Assembly (NCBI GenBank): GCA_020746835.1
Contig: JAGPNK010000009.1
Span: 1,674,001 to 1,738,000, forward strand
From: Stachybotrys elegans
Lineage: Eukaryota; Ascomycota; Sordariomycetes; Hypocreales; Stachybotryaceae
Length of the DNA: 64,000 bases
Direction of reading: 5' to 3'
How positions within the stretch are numbered: position 1 is the first letter of the stretch; each line of letters begins with the position of its first letter. Under the pieces are notes generated by a model that saw only the letters and a list, made by a program, of their open reading frames with translations, was not told the origin of the DNA and searched no databases. The position numbers and the translations under genes are program-made. This document shows positions 10,441 to 22,781 of the stretch, one piece after another.

Positions 10441-13400
10441 CGACTAGAGGACGGGGCAGCAGATAGACACTAAATAGACAACGGCTGTCGACCGCTACTC
10501 GGGTTCCTCGGGGAGACTCGGACATAAAATGGCCATCAAGGCCCGGTCGGTGTCCCGTTTTGCCAAGACTGTTCCCTTTCGCACCCAGCTTGGAGTCGGG
10601 CACTTCGGGCGGCCGAGGCCGAGACTTGGCGACGAGAGCCGATGCCGAGAGTACAGGGCTATTTGGAACACACCACGCAGTAAGAACAGTGACTGTGCCG
10701 CTGCTTCAGAGAATATATCTGTAACCAGGCACACTATTTTCCTGACACAGGTGGCTGTTTCAGTTTGGGTCAAGGGCGGATGCATGACGGGCAAGGGTAG
10801 CAAACCAGCTTGCAAACTTCCTAATCGCACATGAATGAGTAGATTGTCGTAAGTTAGAGAAACGGTAAGCTATAAAACTGCGGGAGCATTTCATCAGTGA
10901 TTTTACCAACAGGACTACTCAGTTCTGCAGCAATACTAAGAACAACTCAATCAATTCAAAGCAGGCTAAACTAATCAACTTCTCGTGATATGTCTCTCCG
11001 AAGCTCCTCAAGTCTGTTTGGCCCAAATAGAGGTTTGCTGTATAACTCTAAGAACGAGGTAGCCATAGATCAAAACAGAAAACTTGTCTTGGAAAACCGC
11101 CCTGCTATCCTTGCGGTGATGCGACCACTGTGTTTCATCTTGGCTTAATGCTATCCTACCCTTCTCACGGTGAATAGTTCTATTATCATCGGAAGCAATC
11201 AAAGTTACAGCGACCAGAATCAACAGACCCCAGTCAAAGACGAAGGTCCAATGGTGACAGACATTACAAAATTTACTACTAGTCTGTTTTTCAAACACGG
11301 GCGCAAGAGCCTCAAAGCGTGCTCTCCAAACCCGGCAACTGTTGTAAAAGCTTCATGTCATTTTACCTTGGAGCTGACTGGGTTCAGCACATTGCGGCCA
11401 CTCATCATATGGAGGGTGTAACAACCGGAGCATTCTCAGCAATATTCTTGCCTGTTCTATCTATCTAAGCTAGCTATACATGTTTGTTTCATTGCCACAG
11501 TGATGTGCCTCCTCTTTCTTTGCGGTACAGCGATGTACCATTCCGTGCATGTCTATATCCTCCTACCCGGCTACCACATGGTCTGAATCAACGGTATCTG
11601 CGACTGGAACTTGATTTTGACCTGTGATAGCTGCAGGGGTAGGAAAGGTAATCTGTCCTACCACTGTAGTATGTGGCGCAGTGAGGATATAGGTGGCAGC
11701 GTGGGACCTTTACAAAGGGGCCGGCCACGCAGCCGCACGAATAGTTTGCGTGAACCATCTCACACATTTCGCTGGCTGGCGGCTCAGCACAGACGTGTGG
11801 TGTAGGCCAGAGGGTGCTGGATGTATTGCTCTCGATGGGCTCGGTGATGTATTGCTGATGGATGTGGTTTTCAGGGTTCGCCTTGGAGCGGTGTTGGAGT
11901 AGCTAGTACCGTGTGAGTGAATGCTTGAGATGAAGAAGGCAAGGTCTGAGACGAACAATATGTGTCAAGTAGAGGTGGTTGCACTCAGAAGTGGTGGTCT
12001 TTGGTTGGATGTGATGTTTAAGACGAAGAGATGGAGAAATCCGATAGAAGGACTATCTATCGACTCGAGTGGACTGTGTGTAGATGGCGATATAAAGTCG
12101 TGTACAGAGGAGCGTGTAAGCCCCCTATATACCTAGGACATGCTCCTACATCCCCTATCTGGCGGTGGCTGTATCAGCCAATACCACCCTATGACTCCAT
12201 TGCAATATCTACAGTTTGTCCAGTAGACGATGGCGGCGAGTGGTTCATGGGAAATTCTTCCGCAAAGGGCTCGTCGTTCTGCGACCCCGTTGGTCAGTTG
12301 GGCTGAGGGACCTCAGGCAAAGCCAGGCACATTCGATTGCAGAGAACCAACATGTGTCGAGCCAACGGGGGGAGCCGGGCGTCATGGGGGGGAGCAAGTG
12401 TATCATTTGATTGTTAGTCCCAGCTCGCCGGGAAGCATCACGAAAGCTAACTGGCCCCAACTGGACAGAAGGCCAGTTATCGCGGCCGGTTCCACCATAA
12501 CGATTGGCAGCGACAGGGGCTTCCAACGTGGCCGGATTGTAGGCCGCATGAGGTTGTGACAGTTGGCTGTGGCTCGGGGGCCGTGAAGAAACCCTTTTGG
12601 GACCCGAAAAGGGTGCCAGGCAGAATGTTCGCCGGATATGTGACTCAACCAAAGAGCCATCGCCGGGTTGCCTGATGAATTAGGTCATAGGATCACCGCG
12701 CGTCTATGTCATTGCCGACCAACTCGGTCCAGCCCGCACAACCAACTCAATTCCCCCAAGGCCCGAATGCACCAATGAGCGCCTCCAATTCCATGATTCG
12801 AGATAAAGGACCATCTAAAGATGCGAGAAATGGACAAACCTTGTCAGCCCTACAGACTCCACCGCACCCATCATCTTGTGCCCAGATGACCTGGCCTGGC
12901 CTGGCCCGACCGCGACCGGCAGTGACTCTATTTTCGAGAGCCGGCCCTCTGCGCTTTTCTTAGATGCGCGCACCACCAGCTGCCCGCCGTGTTGGTTGTG
13001 CCGTGCCGTTGTTGGGGGGCATCCGTTACGGAATGCGCCGACGACAGCCGTAGGCATCCAAATTAACTAGGTGGTGACGATTTCAATTAACCAGGTCACA
13101 GTGTGTGTGTGTGTGTCAAAGTACTGCCTAGAATCCAGGCAGTCGCACAATTCCTGACCAAAGTGCTGTTGCGCATATCGCAGATGACGAGTGTCGGGCA
13201 CTCGGAGCTTCCCATTTGAATCTTGCACTTCTCGAGCACCAAAGTTCCAGCGCCAACGTACATGCGGCTCGAGGGCGTTGAACCGAGATGGTGGTGCAGA
13301 TTATTTTTGGCTCTCCTTCTGTCTTCGCATGCGGTGTGCTGTTAATAAGGAGGGAGGTGGGCTTGATGAGGACGAGGTCTGTCCGAGTCTTACATGATCG

Positions 13401-14815
13401 TGTGGTATGAACCAACATATATAACTAGCACATTGTCTACTCATGGCAGAAGTTCTTCCGCGCGTTAATCAGCTGATCTAATCCCAAAGGTCCTTCAATT
13501 AGCATACCAACGTATCGCGGCTATCAAGGGATCTGCAAGGGCCTTGAAAAACACCAAAGAGCCTTGATTTCCGAATCAATCGGATGACGGTATGTCATGC
13601 TTCCCGTCAATTGAATAAAACGTCGCGGAGCAAGCTACCACTCTCGAGCCTTGTCCGCCATCCATAGTTTGGGCCTGCTGACCAGCCACAAATGATGCGT
13701 TGACTGAGCGTGGTGATGTGAAGCTCGCAAGGGTGATCATCTGCCCACGAACTCCTCTCGTGCGATTAACCAGAAGTACGCTCTTCTCCAGTAGAAAGAG
13801 GTGCAGTATTGGCGTTCAATAGAGTAATCAATTTAAGCAGCTAAGCTCGTGAGTTCTACCATGATGTCGTTGCGTACGAATCAGGAGCAAACAAATGCTC
13901 AGTTTATCGATATTATGAGATGATGCCTTGGCAGGCGTCGGCTCAGAATTACCACGCTTTTTTCTACCAGTCATACAGATCATTTCCCTCCAAAATTCAG
14001 ATGAATTGACAGAGAGGGGCTTACACCAAAACCCTCAAGCACACGTAGATGATGCGGGGTTAAAGGCACTTGGACAAGGGAATCAGTAAAGATTTGGATG
14101 TGAATAGCTAGTACCATCGTCTTTCTCCGGATCAAGGAATGGCATGGGTTTGCTCGACTTGCTGTGAGTCAACTGCTTCCAAGAACCACAAGAGTGGACC
14201 GAACCAAGCATTTCCAATCCTGAAAGCCAGGATCCTGGAGACAGACGAGGCTTTCCCCATTATCGAGAGGCTGTCGCGGCAAGTTTCTCCTCCCTTTTTC
14301 CGCTTCGCAGGGCATACACAACACACACGTGAGCACCGAGTAGGCCGCAGGCGCACCTCCGCCTTCTCCAACGTGGGCACGAACCGGGGCGACGGCGAGG
14401 ATCAGGACGGCGGGGAGGCACCGCGGCTATGCCCGAGCAAGCAAAGGGCCCGGAATGTCGAGCCGAACAGGCGATGGAGTGCGAGAAATAATGCGCTTCG
14501 CCACGCCGCCATTGGCCGCCCCAGGCTCGAAAGTCTTGACTTGAAGCTGCCGACTCGGCAAGAAAGTTGGCGAATGGTCCGATCGACAGCGGTTTTATTG
14601 GGGCCTTCCCTGTTCGCGGTGCACTTGGCTGCCTGGGTAAATCCCAAAGGGATCCCCCTCCGAGCTCGGTTGAGAGACAGGTCATCTTGGCTCAGCAGCG
14701 CTGTTGGTTCCGTCTTCAAAAGGTCGACAACTCCAGCATGGCACTCGAGACGACGTTTCTTCGTTCCATGCTTCTCCTTGACTGTATTTCAAGCACGTAG
14801 TCGAGCTCCCTCACA
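10441..14815. other. Gene-poor region, about 4.4 kb
   Basis: No ORF here shows a recognisable domain, splice-consistent extension or the GC3 bias of neighbouring genes. Base composition is more AT-rich between about 10.8 and 11.7 kb and again from 13.4 to 14.1 kb. A (GT)8 microsatellite lies at 13101-13116. The last few hundred bases presumably hold the promoter of the GH3 gene. Possible decayed sequence cannot be excluded by eye. Confidence 0.45.
13101..13116. repeat. (GT)8 microsatellite
   Basis: Eight uninterrupted GT units inside the gene-poor region. Confidence 0.9.
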
Positions 14816-17398
14816 ATGGCAGATATCAATGTTGAAGAGGTGCTCAAGAAGCTCACCCTGACCGAAAAGGTCGACCTGCTGGCAGGTTCGTTGCCGCAAC
14901 ACCAATGGCCTCTTGTTCAGGCCCGATTCTGACAACCCACCGCAGGCATCGACTTTTGGCACACAAAGGGTCTCCCTCACCATGGAGTCCCCTCGCTCCG
15001 TCTGACAGATGGCCCCAACGGTGTGCGAGGCACCAAGTTCTTCAATGGCGTCCCAGCGGCATGCTTCCCCTGCGGAACCGGCCTTGGAGCCACCTTCAAC
15101 CAGGAGCTGCTGGAGGAGGCCGGCCGCACAATGGGCAGGGAAGCCATCGCAAAGAGCGCCCATGTCATCCTTGGCCCTACCATCAACATGCAGCGCTCCC
15201 CCCTCGGTGGGCGCGGCTTCGAGTCCATTGGCGAGGATCCCTTCCTCGCAGGTCTAGGTGCCGCTGCCCTCATCCGCGGTATTCAGAGCACCGGCGTCCA
15301 GGCCACCATCAAGCACTTCCTCTGCAACGACCAAGAGGACAAGCGCATGGGCGTGCACAGCATCGTCACCGAGCGTGCCTTGCGTGAGATCTACGCGCTG
15401 CCCTTCCAGCTCACGGTCCGAGACTCGCAGCCCGGTGCCTTCATGACTGCCTACAACGGCATCAACGGCGTCTTTTGCAGCGAGAACCCCAAGTACATCG
15501 ACGACATGCTGCGCAAGGAGTGGGGGTGGGACGGTCTTATTATGAGTGACTGGTTTGGTACCTACAGCACCACGGCCGCTGCTGCCGCCGGGCTTGACCT
15601 GGAGATGCCGGGCCCGACGAGGTTCCGCGGAGAGCTGCTCAAGTTCAACGTGAGCAACGGCAAGCCGTTTACCCACGTCCTCGATGAGCGAGCGCGGCAG
15701 GTCCTCCGGTTTGTCAAGAGGTGCGCCGCTTCGGGTGTCAAGGAGAATGGGCCCGAGGAGACGGCCGACACTCCAGAAACCGCCGCTCTGCTGCGAAAGA
15801 TTGGCGACGAGAGCATCGTCCTGCTGAAGAACGAGAGCATCGTCCTGCTGAAGAACGAGGGCAGTGTCCTGCCTCTGAAGAAGGACAAGAAGACGCTCGT
15901 CATCGGCCCCAACGCCAAGACGGCAACCTACCACGGTGGTGGTTCAGCATCTCTCAGGGCTTACTACGCCGTGACTCCTCACGACGGCATCAGCAGCAAG
16001 CTCGAAACCCCTCCGGGCTACACCGTCGGAGCTTACACGCACCGCTTCCTCCCGATCCTCGGCCATCAGTGCTCGGCCAGCGGCAAGGCCGGCATGTCGT
16101 GGAAGGTGTACAACGAGCCGCGGAGCGCCGAGAAGCGCGAGTTGATTGACGAGGTCCACATCGAGAAGACGGAGATGCACCTTGTGGACTACTACAACGA
16201 CAGGCTGTCGGAGCTATGGTACGCAGACCTCGAGGGCACCATTGTGCCAGACGAGGACATGACGTACGAGCTGGGCGTCGTCGTGTGCGGCACAGCCAAG
16301 GCCTACGTCAACGACCAGCTCGTGGTGGACAACGCGACCAAGCAGATTGCCGGCGATGCCTTCTTTGGCTGCGCGACGCGCGAGGAGCTCGGGCGCATCG
16401 ACCTGAAGAAAGGCGAGACGTACCAGATCCGGATCGAGTTCGTGTCGGCGCCGAGCTTCACGCTCAAGTCGGAGAGCATCATCCTGGGCCACGGGTCGCT
16501 CCGCGTGGGCGGGTGCAAGGTCATCGACGACCAGGCCGAGATCAAGAAGTCGGTGCAGCTGGCGCGGGAGCACGACCAGGTGGTCATCTGCGCGGGCCTC
16601 AACGCCGACTGGGAGACGGAGGGCACCGACCGCGCCAGCATGAAGCTCCCCGGGGTGCTGGATCAGCTGATTGACGAGGTGGCCTCTGCCAACCCCAACA
16701 CCGTCGTCGTCATGCAGACGGGGACGCCAGAGGAGATGCCGTGGCTCCAGAAGACGCCGGCCGTCATCCAGGCGTGGTACGGCGGCAACGAGACGGGCAA
16801 CTGCATCGCCGACGTGCTCTTTGGCGACTACAACCCGTCTGGCAAGCTGTCGCTCAGCTTCCCCAAGCGGCTGCAGGACGTGCCGTCATTCCTCAACTTC
16901 CGCACCGAGGCTGGCCGCACGCTGTACGGCGAGGACGTCTACGTCGGATACCGATACTACGAGTACGCCGACGTCGAGGTCAACTTCCCCTTTGGATACG
17001 GGCTGTCGTACACGACGTTTGCCTTTTTGGACCTCTCGCTGGTGGTCAAGGAGGGCAGCATCTCAGCCACCGTCAGCATCAAGAACACGGGCTCGGTCAA
17101 GGGTGCCGAGGTGGCTCAGATGTACGTGCAGCCGCGCCAGGCGGCCAAGATCAACCGGCCTGTCAAGGAGCTCAAGGGCTTCGCCAAGGTCGAACTGGAG
17201 GCGGGCGAGAGCAAGACGGTGACGATCGAGGAGCTGGAGAAGTATGCGGCCAGCTATTTCGACGAGGAGCGTAACCAGTGGTGCGTCGAGGCCGGCGAGT
17301 ACGATGTCATTGTGAGCAACAGCAGCGAGGTCAAGGAAGGACAGTCTGTCAAGGCGTCGTTCACGGTGGCCGAGTCGTATTGGTGGTCAGGAATCTAG
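14816..17398 (+). CDS. GH3 beta-glucosidase with PA14 insert, intracellular
   Basis: Hydrolyses beta-glucosides with retention. Two exons (14816-14885, 14946-17398; 60-nt intron) give 840 aa without a signal peptide, so it is probably cytosolic. Order: GH3 N-terminal barrel with RLTDGPNGVRG, GRGFESIGEDPFL, KHFLCNDQE and the catalytic nucleophile in IMSDWFGTYS (Asp225); the GH3 C-domain; a PA14-like insert (roughly residues 390-540) that usually shapes the substrate pocket; the remaining GH3 C-domain (LNADWETEGTDR, GNETGNCIADVLFGDYNPSGKL); and a C-terminal fibronectin-III-like domain. An oddity is a perfect 24-nt tandem duplication at 15809-15856 that repeats ESIVLLKN just before the GSVLPL segment. 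The divergent AT-rich leader has no clear TATA box. Confidence 0.93.
15809..15856 (+). repeat. In-frame 24-nt tandem duplication inside the GH3 gene
   Basis: Two identical 24-nt units encode ESIVLLKN twice in succession. The first copy keeps the family pattern GDESIVLLKN; the second reads directly into EGSVLPLKK, so the sequence without the duplication would match the usual GH3 C-domain start. Confidence 0.95.
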
Positions 17399-17859
17399 CA
17401 TGCAATACAGGTGCCATAAGTATGTAAATATGCGATAAACCACCCACGCATAAGTCGATTAGGAGGACAAGAGGTGCATATACAATTTGACTAGACAAAG
17501 AAATGAGCACCAGCTTCCCGTTGAGCGCTTCTGATGGAACCAGTGGTGAATCGATTCACCTCTTGGAGTATGGGAGTCTTGTGACGGAGAGCCGTTGCAA
17601 TAATTTTCTCTTTTCGACCTCGTGCAGACTTAATTTTGCTGCAGTTGAATATACCTATGGAAGACGAACTCGAAGCATTGAGGTCATGATTTGGTCTGTT
17701 GTTATTTGGCTACAGGTAGGTACCTACTGTACAACTGCCCTAAATGGTGGACGTTCAGCGCCCTACCCACTGTAGAACATTCTAACACTGGGCCACACAA
17801 CCAAACAGCCACGCCTCTGAATTCATTCACATCAACACCAAAAAACATCACCATCAACC
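17399..17859. other. Intergenic, GH3 3' to Fta4 promoter
   Basis: No gene seen. It contains the short palindromic GTAGGTACCTAC near 17713 and a CA-rich leader before the Fta4 ATG. Confidence 0.5.
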
Positions 17860-18670
17860 ATGGCCTCGGAAACAGACTCGGCTCCCACCGTCACCGCCCT
17901 CAAGGTGTCCTTCCTCAGCACCCAGGCCAATCTGCTCTCGCAGCCCGTGGCGCCCTCTCGTGCGTGGCACGCCGCCAACGACGCGTCGGACCGCCGCATC
18001 CCCAGGCGCGAGCTCGACTTCAACCTCGACAGCCTCAACCAGGCCATTGCCCAGCACTGCCGCCGGGTCTACGCGCCTCAGGCTGCGCGGCACGTGGCTG
18101 AGCAGATCAACGCCCTGTACCTCGCCCATGCGGAGCGTAGGGTAGGTGACGATGAGCATGCCGTCGATGGCATCAGCCGCGAGCTGGATTTTGGTACGTG
18201 CCCGCCGTCGCATGCGCCTTGCCCATTTCACAGCTCACCAGCAAACAGTCGAGAGCAAGACCATTGACGCTCTCCCCCGCGAGTGGCCGTTGGACAAGGA
18301 CGTCACCGCCCTGCCCGCAGAAGCCAAGCGCTACACCGAGTCCGTCGACCGTCTCCGCGAGCTCAACGAGCAGCGCGACCAGCTCAAGCTCCGCGTAGAA
18401 CGCCTCCGGCGCATCAAGGCCGCCGTGGACCCCCTCCAAGCCACTGACGACGGCGCAGGCGTCCAGGAGAACCTGCTGACGCGCGAGGGCCCCGTCGAGA
18501 CGGAGCTGGAGCGCATGCGCATCCTGCTCGCCCGCGTCGCCGGCCGCGTAGGCAAACTCCCGCCGCCAGCGCCTTCCGGCACCCAGGACATTGACGTCGA
18601 GGCGCTCGTCAAGGCCCGCAAGAGGACGGTGGATGAGTTCCTGGCGGATTCAACCATGTTCAAGTCATGA
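17860..18670 (+). CDS. fta4: Kinetochore protein Fta4 (Sim4 complex)
   Basis: Likely subunit of the constitutive inner-kinetochore (CCAN/Sim4) assembly that sits on CENP-A chromatin. Two exons (17860-18193, 18249-18670; 55-nt intron) give 251 aa. The N-terminal block TALKVSFLSTQANLLSQPVAPSR resembles the start of fission-yeast-type Fta4 (Pfam FTA4). A helical middle segment follows, then a coiled coil rich in Leu/Arg/Glu (RLRELNEQRDQLKLRVERL, then ELERMRILLARVAGRV), and a short C-terminus. No enzymatic motif is present. The family call rests on the N-terminal pattern and overall architecture; a generic coiled-coil protein is the alternative. Confidence 0.7.
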
Positions 18671-19718
18671 GCGGAACAGCAAGTACGCGCTCGCCAATGT
18701 TGAGTTGCCAACAGGCTGCCATTGTCGGCAGGGTATTCCTAGCCGAAAGGACAGCAGGAGGCGACGCCGAAGAAGCCGCTGCTCGCCATTCCTCGCTTGC
18801 CAGGCACACGCCGCCACCGTCATTCCCGGGGTATCCCGTCTCAACCAGCCCGGCCAGCTTATTCCCGTGTCAGCCCACGTTAGGCGAGCATCCTGTCTCT
18901 TGTCTACGGCTTCCATGTGCCTGGGGCGGCGTTTGCTTGCACTCGGTCTGAAGGCGTCCCGTAACAAGCGAGGCTGGCACGCGGCGAGCATCTGAGTGGG
19001 CAGGAATTAGACGAAAGGGCGCACAAGCCTGGAGATGAGCGGCCTCCTCCTTTCGGTTCTTCGACACGCGCATGGCTTTTGTGGCACAAGCCTCGTTCCG
19101 AGCCCGCGGCGGGACGGGTCTGTCACGTTATGTACGTGTGCACGGCGGTGTATATGCCCGTCACGGGTTTCGCTCATTGGTTCGATTGGGCGCTGTAATG
19201 CACGATCTGACATGCTCCTCTTGCAGTCGCAATCGCAGTCGCATTCGCATTCCCTCTCTGGACAAGTGGGTATCCCAGCCGATGGAACCGGCTTTTCATC
19301 TCAATAGTCGCAGTGCGCCCCTCATGGACGGGCCCGTCTTGCATCCAGCCCGGCGTCGAGGGAGGGAAAGATGCGAATCGCAAAGCCCCATGCTTATAGC
19401 GGCCGAGATGGTGATTCATGACGCCATGCATTATTTTCAAGTCCCTGTTTCTTGGCACCCTAGGCCATTAGCCCACCCAGGCTCCTGGAGCTCACAAAAG
19501 CGCCACCGTTGCAATATTGGACAATGTCTGCCTTTGTTCCTTCGCCGTGATTTGTCCCTCTAGCGGCCTTCCCGTCTTTTTGTCTTTGTTATCTTGTCTT
19601 GTCTTGTCTTGTCGATGCTGCCATGTTTGCCTAGTAGCATATAACCCCAGCATCGCCTCACCTGCGCTTCTTTGCAACTTCAAGCTGCCTCGCATCGACT
19701 TACAGGCTCTCTTAGACC
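18671..19718. other. Intergenic, about 1 kb
   Basis: No supported gene. A short CTTGT-type pentanucleotide tract lies near 19592-19612 and short GTCGCA-like repeats near 19227-19250. The stretch just upstream of 19719 is CT-rich, as in many fungal promoters. Confidence 0.5.
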
Positions 19719-21454
19719 ATGGCCCTGAATGGCTCTGGCGTGATTCGGCGCACGCCCGAAGACGAGGATGCAGACAAGCAGCAGACCGCTACCAATTTCT
19801 TGAATGAGTCGTGGAAGCAATGGCCCAACGAGGCAGGGGTATGTATGCTATCCAAGTTAGGTAGCCAGCAGCTGGGTTAACACGCGTCAAGTTTGACGGC
19901 TTAGAGGAGCACCGAGGACCTCTTCCTCTTACCATCAAGGGCACCATCCCAACCTGGGCTGCCGGCGCCCTCTACCGCACAGGCCCGGGCCTCAGCAAGG
20001 TCGAGGACACTGCCATGGGCACGTACTATGTGTCGCACTGGTTCGACGGCTTCGCCCACACGCACAAGTTCGACATCATCGCCGACCCGGATGCCTCTAC
20101 CGCCAGCGTCACCTATTCTTCTCGCCGTCAGTCGGACGACTTTGTCGCTCACATCAAGAAGACAGGCTGGCGGTCGTCGATATCCTTTGCGCAGTGTGCT
20201 GACCCTTGTGTTGGCCTCTTCGCCAAAGCCAAGAGCGTCTTCGAGCCTCGGCACCTCAACAATAGCGTCACGGTGCATCTCGACCCGCCGGGCTTCCCGT
20301 CCAAGTCGCCCCTCGAAGGCAGAAAGGTCTTCATCGGCACGGACAATACGTCAGTCGTCGAGGTTCACCCGGATACGCTGGAGCCGATTGGCGAGGCGAC
20401 GCAGCACAGCCTGCACAAGGACCTCGGTGGCCCGTTGTCGTGCGCGCACGCCCAGCGCGATCCCGAGACGGGCGACGTCTTCAACTTTAACCTAGAGCTG
20501 GGCAAGAGTCCGGTGTATCGCATCTTCCGTGTCAATGCCGAGTCTGGTACGACGGATATCCTGGCGACGGTGACGGAACCAGAAGTTGCAGCCGGCTACA
20601 TACACAGCTTCTTCCTCACGGAAAACTATGTGGTGCTGTGCGTGCCGTCCTCTCACTATTCCATAAAGGGCCTACGGATTGTATGGGAGCGCAACCTCGT
20701 CGACGCCATGCTCCCCTTTGACGAGAGCAAGCCGTGCCAGTGGATCGTCGTGGACAGACGACACAGCCAAGGCGTCGTAGCGCGCTTCACGACACCTCCG
20801 GGCTTCTTCTTCCACTCCGTCAATGCCTTCGAGGAGCAGACACGCGACGAGGACGGCAACGTTTGCACCGACATCAACCTCGACTACGTGGGGTACGACA
20901 CGCCCGACATCATCCTGAGCTACTACTACGACGTGATCCTCGACCGCAACGACGCCACCAAGAAGCACTGGATCGACAACGAGCAGTACAAGAAGACGAA
21001 CCCTCACCTGGTGCGCTACCGCTACCGTGTTTCCCCCCAGACGGACCCGTGCGACGCCCAACAGGTCCTCTCCATCCCGAACCCGCACGTCGGCGAGCTG
21101 CCCACCATCAACGCCGCCTACGCCTGCCGTCCCTACCGGTACGTGTACAGCACGCCGTCGCGAGGGCTCAGCACGGCGCTCGACTGCATCGCCAAGACGG
21201 ACCTGCGGACGCGCGAGGCGGTGCTCTGGCGTGGGCCGCAAGGGCATTCGCCGGGCGAGCCCGTCTTTGTCGCGCGGCCGGATGCCCGGGACGAGGACGA
21301 CGGCGTGCTGCTAAGCGTGGTGCTGGACGGCTCGGCGCAGCGCTCGTACCTGCTCTGCCTGGATGCGAGGACCATGGAGGAGATGGGGCGGGCCGAGGCG
21401 GATTTCGCAATTGGCATGGGCTTTCATGGGAGCCATGCATCGGCAAGTCGTTGA
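19719..21454 (+). CDS. Carotenoid cleavage oxygenase (CarT/CAO-2-like)
   Basis: Non-heme Fe(II) dioxygenase of the RPE65/carotenoid-oxygenase family. Two exons (19719-19838, 19892-21454; 53-nt intron) give 560 aa. The four iron-binding histidines of the propeller are visible in SCAHAQRD (His226), GYIHSFF (His278), FFFHSVN (His348) and GFHGSH (His552). The opening block WPNEAGFDGLEEHRGPLPL, followed by GALYRTGPG and SHWFDGFAHTHKFD, fits the fungal torulene-cleaving branch (Fusarium CarT, Neurospora CAO-2) better than the retinal-forming CarX or stilbene-cleaving CAO-1 branches; this assignment is from memory and moderately sure. None of the usual carotenoid genes lies next to it in this window. 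Confidence 0.83.
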
Positions 21455-22175
21455 ATGAGTACAGTTTATATGTATCAGTATTCTACATTTGTTCTACCTA
21501 GCATGGCACATGATCTTCGTCAGAGTGACATCAACTGTTCGTGGGTGATATTTGGTTCTACACCCAGCGACATCAATCCCCCCTGCATGTGGCAAAGACT
21601 GATAACGGACGCAATAGCCTGTAACTTTCCATCACATGACGGCAACCAACGGGCAAGGTTGGCGCAGGCTGCATGCTGTGTTGGGGGTATGCAGGCCTAA
21701 AGCCAAGCCGCTCCTCACCCTCACATATCCCTCACACAAGGCTCACCGCGTTGGTACCAAAGGTCAAACCAGGTAAGAGGGGGCGATCGGTAACGTGTTT
21801 TTTTTTACCAATGGTAATTGTACAAGGCCTTGCAAGGACGCAATATATTTCTCCCTTTTTTCTTTTTTTCTTCTTGTTTTTTTCTCTTGTGGTGATTTTT
21901 GACGGTTTTTTTTCCTGGCTCCGCTTTCACCAGTGGGCGGCGGCCGCCCAGCGTCTTCGTGCCCTCCATCTCAAGAAAATGCACTCCCAGCCTCTCCAGG
22001 CGTACTGGTACTGTAAATTGCAATCAAACGCCCTACCCGATGAACATGTACCCTCAGTCTTTGGCGTGGTATCTCCCGTAGTCCTCTGAATCCCTGGCAG
22101 TAATCTGCTTTTGGCAGATGAGTCGATATCTGACACATGGTGTGGTTTGCTTCGTTCCTTGTCGCTGCTGCTTGC
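21455..22175. other. Intergenic, convergent 3' flanks
   Basis: Region between the convergent carotenoid oxygenase and ISU1. It contains pyrimidine-rich T runs (about 21800-21910) and no supported coding sequence. Confidence 0.5.
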
Positions 22176-22781
22176 TTAAGCGGTGGCAGCGTCGGCCATG
22201 GGCACCTTGGCCTCGGTACCGGCCAGGTTGGTGGTTCGTGCCTTGGGGTTCTTGGTGTAGTAGTCGGAGATGGCGGACTTGATGGCATCCTCGGCGAGCA
22301 TGGAGCAGTGGACTATATACGTTGTTAGTTGGTTTCTGTCGCATGCTGGGTGATACGTACGTTTCACTGGGGGCAGGCAGAGCTCCTTGGCAATCTCGGT
22401 GTTCTTGACCTTGCCGGCGTCGTCGAGGCTCATGCCGCGCACAAGCTCCGTCAGGTACGAGCTGGAGGCGATGGCGGAGCCGCAGCCAAAGGTCTTGAAC
22501 TTGACGTCGGAGATGCGCTGGGTCTCGGGGTCGACACGGATCTGCAGCTTCATGACGTCGCCGCAGGCCGGGGCGCCGACGAGGCCGGTGCCGACGTCGA
22601 GGTCCTTCTTGTCCATGGAGCCGACGTTGCGAGGGCGCGAGTAGTGGTCCAGGACCTTCTCGTGATAGCTTCGGCGGGCGGCGACGGGAGCGGCGGCCAG
22701 AGGGCGCAGCGTCGAGGCAGCAGGGCGGGCGACGGTGCCCAGAACGCGCCGGGAGGCGATGGTGATTCCTCGAGAGAACAT
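22176..22781 (-). CDS. ISU1: Mitochondrial iron-sulfur cluster scaffold protein ISU1
   Basis: Scaffold on which [2Fe-2S] clusters are built in the mitochondrial matrix with Nfs1, frataxin and ferredoxin. Two exons (22781-22361, 22312-22176; 48-nt intron) give 185 aa. An Arg/Ala-rich presequence of about 36 residues targets mitochondria. The conserved cluster-ligand cysteines are Cys73 (PACGDVM), Cys100 (TFGCGSA) and Cys143 (KLHCSML, created across the splice junction), and LPPVK (136-140) is the binding site for the Hsp70 partner. All essential residues are intact. The shared upstream region with UBP14 carries iron-GATA-type sites reported separately. Confidence 0.97.
   Translation of the reverse strand: MFSRGITIASRRVLGTVARPAASTLRPLAAAPVAARRSYHEKVLDHYSRPRNVGSMDKKDLDVGTGLVGAPACGDVMKLQIRVDPETQRISDVKFKTFGCGSAIASSSYLTELVRGMSLDDAGKVKNTEIAKELCLPPVKRTYHPACDRNQLTTYIVHCSMLAEDAIKSAISDYYTKNPKARTTNLAGTEAKVPMADAATA

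Noticed and set aside
11008..11298. Minus-strand ORF with a hydrophobic stretch (FVFDWGLLILVAVTLIA)
   Set aside because: Does not extend through splice-consistent exons, starts with a doubtful codon context and shows no family pattern. It could be a remnant but is not supportable.
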